47,108 nucleotides of DNA from Bacillota bacterium (GCA_021769035.1 JAETTP010000014.1:1-47108); one strand, 5' to 3'. Counted from the stretch's first letter, positions 23,007-32,380 are shown. Translations and numbers: made by a program. The notes: generated by a model from the sequence alone, not told the origin.

Positions 23007-23944
23007 TGCAACGCCCCCTGGCTGTGCAGGGCGGCCACCGTCTGGCGGAAGCTTTCCGCGTCCTCAATGGCGTAGGTTTTAATCCCTTTCACCGTTTTAC
23101 GGATAAAACCGGAAAGCGCCTTGCCCGGCCCAATTTCAATCACCGTATCAATCCCCTGATCCGCCATATAACGCACGGTATCTTCAAAGAGAACGCTCTG
23201 GTGCACCTGCTTTTCCAGCAGCTCCGGCAGGGTTTCATCATTGCCAAGCGGCCGCGCCGTGGCGTTGAAGATAACCGGGAAGTTCATATCGCCAAATTCC
23301 GCGCTTTGAAATTCCTCGTGCAGCTTTTCCGCCGCCGGGTCCATCAAAGCGGTGTGGAAAGGCCCGCTGACCTTTAAGGGCACGCAGCGTTTGGCTCCGG
23401 CCGCCAAAGCCAGGCGGGCGGCTTCCTCCACCGCCGGCAGCGCGCCGCCGATAACCAGTTGCATCGGGCAGTTGTAATTGGCGATAGAAACCACACCCAA
23501 AGCGGAAGCCTGCTGGCAAATCTCCTGTAGCTTTTCCCGCTCCAGGCCCAGCACCGCCGTCATGCCGCAGGGAATATCCCGCACAGCCTCCTCCATCGCC
23601 TGCCCGCGCACTGCCGCCAGGGTGACAGCCGTCTGCGCGTCGAAAACGCCGGCGGCCTGCAAAGCGGAATACTCGCCCAGGCTCAGGCCGGCCGCCATCT
23701 GCGGCTGCAAGCCCTCCTTTTGCAGCAGGGCGTTCACGCCGGCCGCAAACGCCACCATGCAAGGCTGGGTGTATTCAGTGCGCGTCAGCACCTCCTCCGG
23801 CCCCTCAAAGGAAATCTGCTTCAAATCAAAATCAACATCCAGATTATCAATAACCTCGCGGTACAACGGAAACTCCTGGTAAAAGTCGCGTCCCATACCA
23901 GCGTGCTGGCTTCCCTGTCCCGCGTAGACAAAAGCTAAGTTCAT
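23003..23944 (-). CDS. fabD: Malonyl-CoA:ACP transacylase FabD
   Basis: 313 residues. AGQGSQHAGMGRDF opens the oxyanion region; nucleophile Ser 88 lies in GLSLGEYSAL; the partner His is in SGPFHTALM near 197. Loads malonyl groups onto ACP. It starts 58 bases after the fabK-like gene with GGAAGCAAAAG before ATG, and is coupled to fabG. Confidence 0.96.
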   Translation of the reverse strand: MNLAFVYAGQGSQHAGMGRDFYQEFPLYREVIDNLDVDFDLKQISFEGPEEVLTRTEYTQPCMVAFAAGVNALLQKEGLQPQMAAGLSLGEYSALQAAGVFDAQTAVTLAAVRGQAMEEAVRDIPCGMTAVLGLEREKLQEICQQASALGVVSIANYNCPMQLVIGGALPAVEEAARLALAAGAKRCVPLKVSGPFHTALMDPAAEKLHEEFQSAEFGDMNFPVIFNATARPLGNDETLPELLEKQVHQSVLFEDTVRYMADQGIDTVIEIGPGKALSGFIRKTVKGIKTYAIEDAESFRQTVAALHSQGALQ

Positions 23945-24002
23945 CTTTTGCTTCCTTTCCGTACTGAATTTACAAATCTTTTCTTATTTTAGCCAATTTT
24001 TT

Positions 24003-25079
24003 TTATAATATTAAACGCCATTCCCGGCAGAGCTCATCTAAAAGCTCGTCGACATGCAGCATTTTGCGCACCCGGCCCACATTGCTGCCGCAAAAGAACA
24101 GGCCCTTTTCCCAGTTGCCCTGCACGGCCTCAATCAGGGCCTGCGTGATACAGTAGGGCGTACTGGCCGGCTGGCAAACGCTGATACAGCGCGAGCAACG
24201 CTCCGGCGCAATCCGGCCCAAGGCGGCAAGCCGCTCCAGCAGAGGGCTTTTCAGGGCCCGGCCCGGCATACCCACCGGGCTTTGCACAATCTGCACGTCC
24301 TCCGGCTTGGCCTCCAGCATAATCCGCTTATATTCGGGCGAAGCGTCGCACTCGTGGGTGGCGATGAAGCGCGTGGCAATCTGCACGCCGTCCGCGCCGG
24401 CCTGGATATAATCCGCCACATCCTGGCCACTGTACACCCCGCCGGCCACGTAAACCGGAATCCGGCAATTATACTTGGCCTCGAACGGCTGTAATTCCGC
24501 CAAAACCTCCTGCATAATCTGACGCAAGGGTTTGGCCTCGCCATTTAAGAGTTCTTCTCGCTTAAAGCCCAAATGCCCGCCGGCCTCCGCGCCCTCAACC
24601 ACCACAAAATCCGGTGCGCGGCCAAAGCTGCGATCCCAACGGCGGCAAATGGTGCGGGCCGCTTTGCCACTGGAAACAATCGGAGCCAGCAGCACGTCTT
24701 TGTTCTGGGCCTCCGCCACCAGTCCCGGCAAATCCAAGGGCAGGCCGGCCCCGCAGATAATCGCGTCTGCGCCGGCCTCCGCCGCCGTTTGCACCGCCTG
24801 GGGATACTGGCTGGTGGCCACCATAATATTCACGCCCACCAGACCGCGTCCGGCCGCCAAACGCAGGGCCTTTTTGATTTCGTCCCGCAGGCATTGCAGA
24901 TTGGCCCGCAAGGGATTTTGCCAAAAATCCTTTTCCCGGAAACCGGTGTTGGCGCTGCTGATAACGCCCATGCCTCCGCAGGCCGCCACGCTGCCCGCCA
25001 AACCGCCCAGGGAAACGCCAATGCCCATACCGCCCTGAATGATGGGCAGGCTCATTCTTCTGCCTTTGATTATCGGCAT
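24003..25079 (-). CDS. Nitronate-monooxygenase/FabK-like flavoprotein with C-terminal Cys cluster
   Basis: 358 residues, FMN TIM barrel of the 2-nitropropane dioxygenase superfamily: PIIQGGMGIGVSLGGLAGSV at the start, VVVEGAEAGGHLGF with the active-site His, and YVAGGVYSGQDVADYIQAGA for the phosphate. It is a paralogue of the adjacent fabK, but has GGHLG instead of GGHIG and an extra C-terminal segment RCSRCISVCQPASTPYC with four cysteines that might bind an Fe-S cluster. Such paralogues recur next to fab genes in Bacillota; whether it is an enoyl reductase, nitronate oxidase or another flavin enzyme is unknown. Confidence 0.8.
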   Translation of the reverse strand: MPIIKGRRMSLPIIQGGMGIGVSLGGLAGSVAACGGMGVISSANTGFREKDFWQNPLRANLQCLRDEIKKALRLAAGRGLVGVNIMVATSQYPQAVQTAAEAGADAIICGAGLPLDLPGLVAEAQNKDVLLAPIVSSGKAARTICRRWDRSFGRAPDFVVVEGAEAGGHLGFKREELLNGEAKPLRQIMQEVLAELQPFEAKYNCRIPVYVAGGVYSGQDVADYIQAGADGVQIATRFIATHECDASPEYKRIMLEAKPEDVQIVQSPVGMPGRALKSPLLERLAALGRIAPERCSRCISVCQPASTPYCITQALIEAVQGNWEKGLFFCGSNVGRVRKMLHVDELLDELCREWRLIL

Positions 25080-25131
25080 ATAAATTGCTCCTTAATGAAG
25101 CTTTTTTAAACCGTTCATAAAAAACTTCAGT

Positions 25132-25146
25132 TTAATTTCAAATTAA
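25132..25146. promoter_or_regulatory. AT-rich 15-base palindrome after fabK
   Basis: TTAATTT-C-AAATTAA, just after the fabK stop in the 70-base gap to the fabK-like gene. Similar AT-rich inverted repeats occur at the operon promoter (27451-27513), so it may be another operator for the MarR regulator. The match is short and the region is AT-rich throughout. Confidence 0.35.
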
Positions 25147-25149
25147 GTT

Positions 25150-26088
25150 TCAGATTATTTTGTTGTCGGCCAGGCCTTGGGCCACCGCCGGCAGGCCGGC
25201 CATCAACTCCTCAAAAATCCGGCGCAGCGGCTTAATCTCTTTCAGCTGGCCCGCCACCTGACCGGCCATCAGGCTGCCCCGCTGCACGTCGCCCTCAAAC
25301 ACGGCGCGGCGCAGGCCGCCCAAGGTGAATTTTTCCAGCTCCAGCAGCTCCGCCCCGGATTTTTCCAGCTTCAGATAATCCCGCGTCATGGCATTTTTCA
25401 AAATGCGCACCGGCGCGCCGGCAATCCGGCCGGTTACCGTTGTGCTGTTATCGCGGGCTTTCAAAACGGCCTCCTTGTAATTGGCGTGGATGGGACATTC
25501 CTCGCTGACCAGCAGGCAAGTGCCTAACTGCGCGCCAACCGCGCCCAAAGCAAAGGCCGCTAAAAGCTGCCGGCTATCGGCAATACCGCCGGCAGCCACC
25601 ACCGGCAGGTGCACGGCGTCCACCACCTGCGGCACCAGGGCCATAGTGGTAAGCTCGCCGATATGGCCGCCGGATTCGCAGCCCTCGGCAATCAGCAAAT
25701 CGGCCCCGGCCTGCTCCAAACGGCGGGCCAAGGCCGCACCGGAAACCACCGGAATCACCTTAATACCAGCCGCTTTCCACATCTCCATATATTTGCTGGG
25801 GCTGCCGGCTCCGGTCGTCACCACCGGCACGCCCTCGCGCACCAGCAGTTCCGCCATTTTGTCGCACTCCGGGTTCATCAGCATTAAATTAACGCCAAAG
25901 GGCTTATCCGTCAGGCTTTTGGCCCGTTTGATGTGCTCCTCCAGCATTTCGGCGTTCATGCCGCCGCTGCCGATAATCCCCAAACCGCCGGCGTTGCTGG
26001 CTGCCGCCGCGAACTCGCCGGTGGCTATGTTGGCCATACCGCCCTGTATAAAAGGAAATTCCAAGCCTAAAATTTCCCGCAAAGTCAT
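25150..26088 (-). CDS. fabK: Enoyl-ACP reductase II FabK
   Basis: 312 residues from ATG 26088, which has GAGGTG ten bases upstream; six earlier codons are unlikely. FMN-dependent NAD(P)H enoyl-ACP reductase, final step of each elongation cycle, insensitive to triclosan. FIQGGMANIATGEFAAAASN, GVNLMLMNP, and EGCESGGHIGELTT with the catalytic His 142, then AAGGIADSRQLLAAFALGA and GAQLGT. No fabI is nearby, so this is probably the main enoyl reductase. Confidence 0.95.
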   Translation of the reverse strand: MTLREILGLEFPFIQGGMANIATGEFAAAASNAGGLGIIGSGGMNAEMLEEHIKRAKSLTDKPFGVNLMLMNPECDKMAELLVREGVPVVTTGAGSPSKYMEMWKAAGIKVIPVVSGAALARRLEQAGADLLIAEGCESGGHIGELTTMALVPQVVDAVHLPVVAAGGIADSRQLLAAFALGAVGAQLGTCLLVSEECPIHANYKEAVLKARDNSTTVTGRIAGAPVRILKNAMTRDYLKLEKSGAELLELEKFTLGGLRRAVFEGDVQRGSLMAGQVAGQLKEIKPLRRIFEELMAGLPAVAQGLADNKII

Positions 26089-26134
26089 TCCTAAATCACA
26101 CCTCAATTATTTCTGGATTATTAAAAAATTTCGC

Positions 26135-27124
26135 TTACCAGGTCAGCAGGCAGGCTCCCCAGGTGAAGCCCGCGCCGAAGCCGACGCAAATCACCTTTTG
26201 GCCGCGCTGCAACAAACCTTGCTCCCACATATCGTTCAGAGCCAGCGGTATACTGGCCGACGAAGTGTTGCCATAATGCTGCAAGTTGATGAAAAACTGT
26301 TCCGGGCGGGCGTGCATTTTTTTCACCACGTGTGAAATAATGCGATTGTTGGCCTGATGACAGACTACATGGTCAATATCCGCCAGCTGCAAACCACATT
26401 TAGTCAACAGCTGCTCAATGCTGTGCGGAATAATATCCACCGCAAAGCGGAAAACCTCCTGCCCCTGCATATGCACCACGCCCGGCTTATCGTCCGCCAG
26501 GCCGGTGCAAAAAAGCATTTGCTCGTTGTCCGTGCGGCTGCCGCAAACAGCGTAATAGGGGTTCTCCGCTGAAAGCTCCAACACGGCCGCTGCCGCCCCG
26601 TCGCCAAAAAGCACGCAGGTGTTGCGGTCGGTAAAATCCAACACGCGCGAGGGAGTTTCGCTGCCCAAAACCAAAGCATAGGGCCGCTCCGCCGGGGCCG
26701 CCAGTAGTATTTGCCTGGCGGTTTGCACGCCATAGAGAAAACCGGCGCAGGCGGCGTTCATATCAAACATCACCGCGTCCTCCGGCAGGCCCAGGCGCTG
26801 CTGCAAGCAACAGGCCACCGAGGGCGATTGCCGATCCGGCGTGAAAGTGGCCACCAGGCAAACGCCAATCTGGCCGGCCTCCACGCCGGCTCTGGCCATG
26901 GCCTCCTTGGCGGCGGCCTCCGCCAGCTCCACATTTTGCTGCTCCGCGCAGAAGTAACGCTCCTTTATGCCGGTGCGGCTGACAATCCATTCATCGCTGG
27001 TGTCCACCAGCTTTTCCAGATAGCTGTTCGGCACCGGGCCGGCGGCCGGCAGGGCGTGGCCCACAGCCAGCATACGCAGGCCAATCTGCGGCCAGGCCGC
27101 CCGCATTGCTTCCAGTGTAATCAT
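26135..27124 (-). CDS. fabH: 3-oxoacyl-ACP synthase III FabH
   Basis: 329 residues. Starts fatty-acid synthesis by condensing acyl-CoA with malonyl-ACP. Triad Cys 126 (NAACAGFLYG), His 256 (VCHQANNRI) and Asn 286 (HYGNTSSASIP); TSDEWIVSRTGIKER near 42-56. About 15 extra residues at the N-terminus precede the usual start, so an internal start (M18) is possible, but ATG 27124 overlaps well with spacing from acpP (nine bases). Cytosolic dimer. Confidence 0.95.
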   Translation of the reverse strand: MITLEAMRAAWPQIGLRMLAVGHALPAAGPVPNSYLEKLVDTSDEWIVSRTGIKERYFCAEQQNVELAEAAAKEAMARAGVEAGQIGVCLVATFTPDRQSPSVACCLQQRLGLPEDAVMFDMNAACAGFLYGVQTARQILLAAPAERPYALVLGSETPSRVLDFTDRNTCVLFGDGAAAAVLELSAENPYYAVCGSRTDNEQMLFCTGLADDKPGVVHMQGQEVFRFAVDIIPHSIEQLLTKCGLQLADIDHVVCHQANNRIISHVVKKMHARPEQFFINLQHYGNTSSASIPLALNDMWEQGLLQRGQKVICVGFGAGFTWGACLLTW

Positions 27125-27133
27125 TTTGGCTGC

Positions 27134-27367
27134 TTATTTTTCAGCGTTGGCGTCGATATAAGCCACCACGTCGGCAACCGTCTTCATCTTGGCAATATCC
27201 TCATCAGGGATTTTGATGGAGAAGCTATCCTCCAGCGCCATATTCAGCTCCACAGCGTCCAGAGAGTCTGCGCCCAAATCCTCAAACAGAGTGGCTTCCG
27301 GAGTGACAACGTCCTCATCGCAGCACAGGGTTTCAACAATAATGTCCTTAACCTTATCAAAAGTCAT
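27134..27367 (-). CDS. acpP: Acyl carrier protein
   Basis: 77 residues, acidic, four-helix ACP with the phosphopantetheine serine at 35 in [16 protein letters not shown]. Carries growing acyl chains for all neighbouring Fab enzymes. First gene of the operon with AAAGAGGTATAAAAAC before ATG and a 160-base leader. Two adjacent cysteines (CC at 15-16) are unusual for ACP. Confidence 0.97.
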   Translation of the reverse strand: MTFDKVKDIIVETLCCDEDVVTPEATLFEDLGADSLDAVELNMALEDSFSIKIPDEDIAKMKTVADVVAYIDANAEK

Positions 27368-27450
27368 GTTTTTATACCTCTTTCTTAAATGTTTTTTTCT
27401 TTAATTAAATTTTCTTTTTGAATAAAAAGCTTAGCCCGAAATTTGTCAGC

Positions 27451-27513
27451 AGTTAATATTCAGTTAATAAAAAATTTAACTAAATTTTTTTACTTAAAAT
27501 TTTTTAACTAAAC
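27451..27513. promoter_or_regulatory. AT-rich repeat cluster at the fab promoter, likely MarR operator
   Basis: TTTAACTAAA occurs at 27475-27484 and 27503-27512 (28 bases apart) and an inverted pair with AGTTAAT at 27451 and 27462. They lie just downstream of the -10, where a repressor would block transcription. The fab operon encodes its own MarR protein, so autoregulation is the simple reading. No published consensus was matched. Confidence 0.5.
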
Positions 27514-27526
27514 TTTTTATTGTAAA

Positions 27527-27555
27527 AGAATACCACGTTTTAAGAAGATTGTCAA
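27527..27555 (-). promoter_or_regulatory. Promoter of the fab operon
   Basis: TTGACA (27555-27550), 17 bases, TATTCT (27532-27527); perfect -35, -10 at four of six. Start expected near 27520, 150 bases before acpP, leaving a long AT-rich leader (27368-27520) that contains the repeats. Confidence 0.75.
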
Positions 27556-27640
27556 GCAAAAGTTGTAAAAATATACAAGCCGGCGGCATTTTTTTTTCGA
27601 CTCCTCCTCCCAACGACCAACCAACCCACCGCCGGCAGAC

Positions 27641-27680
27641 AAAATACAACCGCCTGCCCTCAAGCAAGCGGTTGTATTTT
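27641..27680 (-). terminator. Terminator of cysE
   Basis: Minus strand ATACAACCGC pairs with GCGGTTGTAT and runs into TTTGTC; the plus side also has a TTTTTATTT tract. It separates cysE from the fab promoter. Confidence 0.75.
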
Positions 27681-27700
27681 TATTTATAATGATATGTTGG

Positions 27701-28351
27701 CTATTTTTCCTGCTCCTGGCAGACCTTGCGCAAATCCTCGGCCAGCGTGTTCAAACGCTGCTGCAACTGGTCGATTTCCTGCTGGATAGGATCCGGCAGG
27801 CTGACCTGGTCCAGCTCCCAGCTGCAATATTGCTGCTGGTTGTCGCCCTTGGTGACAATCACGCCCGGCACGCCCACCACCGTGGCGTTGGGCGGCACCT
27901 CTTTAAGCACCACCGCGTTGCCGCCAATGCGGGCGTTATCGCCCACCGTGAAAGGACCCAAAATTTTGGCCCCGGCCCCCACCAAAACGTGGTTGCCCAA
28001 GGTGGGGTGGCGTTTGCCCTTGTCCTTGCCCGTGCCGCCCAGAGTGACCCCGTGATAGATGTTGCAGTAATCGCCAATCTCCGCGGTTTCGCCAATCACA
28101 ATGCCCATGCCGTGATCGATAAACAAGCATTTGCCGATTTTGGCCCCAGGGTGAATTTCCACCCCGGTCAAAAAGCGGGCAAACTGTGAAATACCCCGAG
28201 CCAGCGTGCGCAGCTTATGGATATGCAGCCAGTGCGAAATCCGATGCCAACGCACCGCGTGATAGCCCGGATACATAAAAAACACCTGCCAGGGCCCGCT
28301 GGCCGCCGGGTCCTGCGAGGCTATATATTTGGCGTCTTCCCAAAAACCCAT
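27701..28351 (-). CDS. cysE: Serine O-acetyltransferase
   Basis: 216 residues, EpsC/CysE type. Makes O-acetylserine from serine and acetyl-CoA, the first step of cysteine synthesis. N-terminal helical DPAASGPWQVFFMYPGYHAV; left-handed beta-helix with hexapeptide repeats starting GVEIHPGAKIG; His/Asp of DHGMGIVIGETAEIGD; GVTLGGTGKDKGKRHPTLGN and GAGAKILGPFTVGDNARIGG. Short class of Gram-positive bacteria lacking the long N-terminal domain of E. coli CysE. No cysK is beside it. Single-gene transcript. Confidence 0.94.
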   Translation of the reverse strand: MGFWEDAKYIASQDPAASGPWQVFFMYPGYHAVRWHRISHWLHIHKLRTLARGISQFARFLTGVEIHPGAKIGKCLFIDHGMGIVIGETAEIGDYCNIYHGVTLGGTGKDKGKRHPTLGNHVLVGAGAKILGPFTVGDNARIGGNAVVLKEVPPNATVVGVPGVIVTKGDNQQQYCSWELDQVSLPDPIQQEIDQLQQRLNTLAEDLRKVCQEQEK

Positions 28352-28496
28352 GTTATAAAAAATCCTTTCATTAAAATATGTTTTAATTCTTCTGCGTTTT
28401 AATTCATTTTATCATAACATTATACGCGGAAACGCGCCAAAATGCAAGCAGTTTAGCGAATAAAGCTAAAAAATAAAGCCCTGCCAAGAAAATTTG

Positions 28497-28525
28497 TTGA
28501 AATATCTACTTTACAGTGCTATAAT
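28497..28525 (+). promoter_or_regulatory. Promoter of the orphan FtsE-like gene
   Basis: TTGAAA, 17 bases, TATAAT; start near 28532, 32 bases before the ATG. Confidence 0.75.
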
Positions 28526-28563
28526 ATATACATAATGTTTTGTGATAAGGAAGTGGCCTTGAA

Positions 28564-29304
28564 ATGCCGATTGTTCGTTTGGAGGGCGTTACTAAATTTT
28601 ATAAATATGAACGCAAAAAACGTATGGCAGTGCAGGATATTGACCTGACCATTGAGCAGGGCGAGTTTGTGTTTTTGAACGGCAGCAGCGGCGCCGGCAA
28701 AAGCACCGTGCTGCGCCTGCTGGGCGGCGATATTTGGCCGGACAAAGGCACCGCCTTTTTGGACAACACCAATATGAGCCACCTTTTCGGCCCCTGGCAA
28801 ATCCGCCTGCGCCGCACTTTTGGCATTGTCTGGCAGGAACCGCGCCTAATCCGCAAGCTTAACATTTACGATAACCTGCTGCAAACCGCCAAAGCCGGCG
28901 GCCTGCGCAACAAATCGCCGCAGGCGGTGGCCAAAGCTCTGGCTTTGGTGGGTATGCAGCACGTGGAAAAATGCTTCCCGGCAGAGCTGTCGCTCAGCGA
29001 TATTCGCCACGTGGAACTGGCCCGCGCTCTGGTGTGCAGCCCGCCAATCCTGCTGCTTGACGAGCTGACCGCCAATCTTGAGGACGACAGCATTTGGGAC
29101 ATCTTCCACCTGCTGATGGAGTTGAACAGCAAGGGCATAACCGTGGTGATGGTGACGCACGCCAGCCGTTACGTCAACATAATGCGCCGCCGAGTTGTTA
29201 CTTTGGTGGACGGCCACCTGGCCGGCGATGTACATAACGGCCGCTACGCCCAAACCGTCAACCAACCGCCGACGGTAATTAAGGCGCTTAAAGGCAAAAG
29301 ATAA
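28564..29304 (+). CDS. FtsE-like ABC ATPase with a degenerate signature motif, no FtsX partner
   Basis: 246 residues. Walker A GSSGAGKST at about 40-48, Q-loop WQEPRLI, Walker B ILLLDELTANLED and His-switch VTHAS follow the FtsE/LolD/MacB pattern (KxYxxxxxAVxDIDLTIEQGEFVFLxGSSGAGKST). The ABC signature, LSGGEQQRV in relatives, is ELSLSDIRHVELARA here, so the Gly-Gly is lost and ATP hydrolysis in a dimer is doubtful. FtsE works with the membrane protein FtsX in division or sporulation, but no ftsX is next to it and the gene is monocistronic with its own promoter and terminator. Confidence 0.85.
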   Translation: MPIVRLEGVTKFYKYERKKRMAVQDIDLTIEQGEFVFLNGSSGAGKSTVLRLLGGDIWPDKGTAFLDNTNMSHLFGPWQIRLRRTFGIVWQEPRLIRKLNIYDNLLQTAKAGGLRNKSPQAVAKALALVGMQHVEKCFPAELSLSDIRHVELARALVCSPPILLLDELTANLEDDSIWDIFHLLMELNSKGITVVMVTHASRYVNIMRRRVVTLVDGHLAGDVHNGRYAQTVNQPPTVIKALKGKR

Positions 29305-29312
29305 TTATAGCT

Positions 29313-29352
29313 AAAAAAAATACCACCGAACAAATTTCGGTGGTATTTTTTT
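29313..29352 (+). terminator. Bidirectional terminator after the FtsE-like gene
   Basis: AAAAAATACCACCG pairs with CGGTGGTATTTTTT around a nine-base loop. It also follows the minus-strand gene ending at 29361, serving both convergent genes. Confidence 0.9.
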
Positions 29353-29360
29353 AGCAGATT

Positions 29361-29606
29361 TTAGCCATTTTCTTTATCGTTATCACCTCTTATGGTTTCA
29401 TACATTTGTTTTTGAAGCTCGTAGATCTCCTTACACAAGTCCCCAGTAACATTATAAAGTATGTTCAAAGCACCTTTAAACTCACTAATAACCATATCCT
29501 CATCAGCAGCTATCATCATCACAAAAGCAAGGCTATTTATATCCTCCGCTTTACCATGTAAATTATTAACCTGATGAGCGGCACTCCTTAATGTTATTTC
29601 TTCCAT
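29361..29606 (-). CDS. 81-residue helical hypothetical protein, divergent from XRE regulator
   Basis: From ATG 29606, which has GGGAGGGATAGAATT upstream; earlier in-frame codons overlap the operator palindrome. Predicted all-helical, acidic C-terminus (RGDNDKENG), no signal peptide. AT-rich codons unlike all flanking genes. It shares a 100-base control region with the XRE gene. Small phage or plasmid proteins have this look; I recognise no family. Possible partner of the regulator in a small acquired module. Confidence 0.6.
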   Translation of the reverse strand: MEEITLRSAAHQVNNLHGKAEDINSLAFVMMIAADEDMVISEFKGALNILYNVTGDLCKEIYELQKQMYETIRGDNDKENG

Positions 29607-29631
29607 AATTCTATCCCTCCCTCTAAAAATA

Positions 29632-29676
29632 ATACTCAATTATTGAGTATTTGTCAATACTCAAATTGTGAGTAGT
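29632..29676. promoter_or_regulatory. Two palindromic operators between divergent genes
   Basis: Site 1 at 29632-29650 is ATACTCAA-TTA-TTGAGTAT; site 2 at 29657-29676 has ACTCA-AATTG-TGAGT. Both share the ACTCA/TGAGT half-site and lie between the divergent 81-residue gene and the XRE gene, as expected for the binding sites of the XRE repressor. Confidence 0.75.
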
Positions 29677-29707
29677 GTATTATAAATAAAGGAAGGGAGG
29701 TTTCAAT

Positions 29708-29935
29708 GTGGATTATCGTATTCGTATCCGAAATGTCAGAGAAGACCACGATTACACCCAAAAACAAATTGGGCAGCTTTTAAACAAATCCCAACAGGGA
29801 TATAACCACATTGAAACCGGCAACGCTGAATTAAAAATAGATGATTTGATTACCCTATGCCAATTTTATAATCTATCAGCAGACTATCTAATTGGATTAA
29901 TTGACACGCCTATATCATACGAAACTAGAACTTAG
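29708..29935 (+). CDS. XRE-family helix-turn-helix regulator
   Basis: 75 residues from GTG 29708 with GGAAGGGAGG upstream. RIRNVREDHDYTQKQIGQLL followed by NKSQQGYNHIETGNAELKID is a complete XRE/Cro helix-turn-helix, then LCQFYNLSADYLIGL, the usual end of this family. No extra domain. Probably represses its own and the divergent promoter via the ACTCA palindromes. AT-rich, likely acquired. Confidence 0.88.
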   Translation: MDYRIRIRNVREDHDYTQKQIGQLLNKSQQGYNHIETGNAELKIDDLITLCQFYNLSADYLIGLIDTPISYETRT

Positions 29936-29948
29936 TAAACAAAACCTA

Positions 29949-29977
29949 TTGACATTCAGATTAAAAAATGTTATAAT
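29949..29977 (+). promoter_or_regulatory. Consensus sigma-A promoter of a small RNA
   Basis: TTGACA, 17 bases, TATAAT; both perfect. It lies 13 bases after the XRE stop and drives transcription into a gene-free stretch ended by a terminator at 30078. Confidence 0.88.
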
Positions 29978-29983
29978 ATAAAC

Positions 29984-30078
29984 ACAAAGAGCCAACCCTC
30001 AAACCGGGTCTGCCCTCAAAATTCGTTTATTGCAAAAGCAATAGCCGCGTCCATTGGCACTGGGCGGCTATTTTTTTA
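29984..30078 (+). ncRNA. Candidate small RNA of about 95 bases
   Basis: A perfect promoter is followed about 95 bases on by a strong terminator (AATAGCCGC with GCGGCTATT, then T7), with no ribosome site or ORF between. The RNA carries two C-rich CCCTCAAA motifs (29996 and 30013), a small ATTGC-AAAA-GCAAT hairpin and then the terminator. C-rich single-stranded motifs are used by Bacillota sRNAs to pair with Shine-Dalgarno GGAGGG sequences. No known RNA family was recognised. Confidence 0.6.
30040..30078 (+). terminator. Terminator of the small RNA
   Basis: AATAGCCGC (30040-30048) pairs with GCGGCTATT and is followed by seven T. Confidence 0.85.
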
Positions 30079-30191
30079 TTGCAAATAATATGGATAAACG
30101 CAATCCGGCGCAAATCAAAGCATAAGCCAGCATTTATGGAATAATTACCAATATTTAGGCTATAATTAAACAAAACAGCAAAATTCAAGAC

Positions 30192-30258
30192 TTGCTTTGA
30201 TTGGCATAATTATATATCATATTAACAGTTGTTAGCACTCAAACCTTTAGAGTGCTAA
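30192..30258 (+). promoter_or_regulatory. groESL promoter with CIRCE operator
   Basis: CIRCE is perfect: TTAGCACTC (30232-30240), nine bases, GAGTGCTAA (30250-30258). It binds the HrcA repressor. A sigma-A promoter TTGCTT, 17 bases, TATCAT (30192-30220) starts transcription just ahead of it. A further TATAAT at 30161 may mark a second promoter. The stretch 30079-30190 is otherwise AT-rich with nothing else visible. Confidence 0.95.
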
Positions 30259-30319
30259 CAACAAAAAAACAGTCAAACAAAGTTAATTATTATAAAGTAT
30301 TTTTCAGGAGGGAAAAAAC

Positions 30320-30610
30320 ATGAACATCAGACCTATTGGCGAGCGTGTGGTTATCAAGCCCATGCAAAAAGAGGAAAAAACCCAGAGCGGCATTTTGCTG
30401 CCGGACAGCGCCCAGGAAAAACCGATTGAGGGCGAGGTTGTGGCCGTTGGCCCTGGCCGTATCAATGAAAAAGGCGAGCGCGTGCCGCTGGAAGTTAAGG
30501 TTGGCGACGTGGTTGTTTTCGCTAAGTTTATCGGCACCAACGTTAAGCAGGACGGCGTTGATTATCTGATTGTCAACGGCGAACGCGATATTCTTTGCGT
30601 AATTGAGTAA
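30320..30610 (+). CDS. groS: Co-chaperonin GroES
   Basis: 96 residues. The mobile loop that contacts GroEL is around 17-35 ([18 protein letters not shown]) and the roof loop follows at [16 protein letters not shown]. Forms the heptameric lid of the folding chamber. CIRCE control and the groEL gene 88 bases downstream confirm it. GGAGGGAAAAAAC precedes ATG. Confidence 0.98.
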   Translation: MNIRPIGERVVIKPMQKEEKTQSGILLPDSAQEKPIEGEVVAVGPGRINEKGERVPLEVKVGDVVVFAKFIGTNVKQDGVDYLIVNGERDILCVIE

Positions 30611-30682
30611 CTCATATATACGACAACAAAATCGGCGTATATATCATCTAAAAAGTTGTTAAAAACAATCTTAAAAAATTAG

Positions 30683-32323
<1,641 letters not shown>

Positions 32324-32380
32324 GTGAACACTTAACGAAATCAAGCCGTAGGCGCAGATTGAGTTTAGTGTGAACTTATC

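Noticed and set aside
24003-27367. The block with two FabK-like genes as a polyketide or polyunsaturated-fat cluster
   Set aside because: All enzymes have ordinary type II fatty-acid features, and there are no extra condensing or tailoring enzymes.
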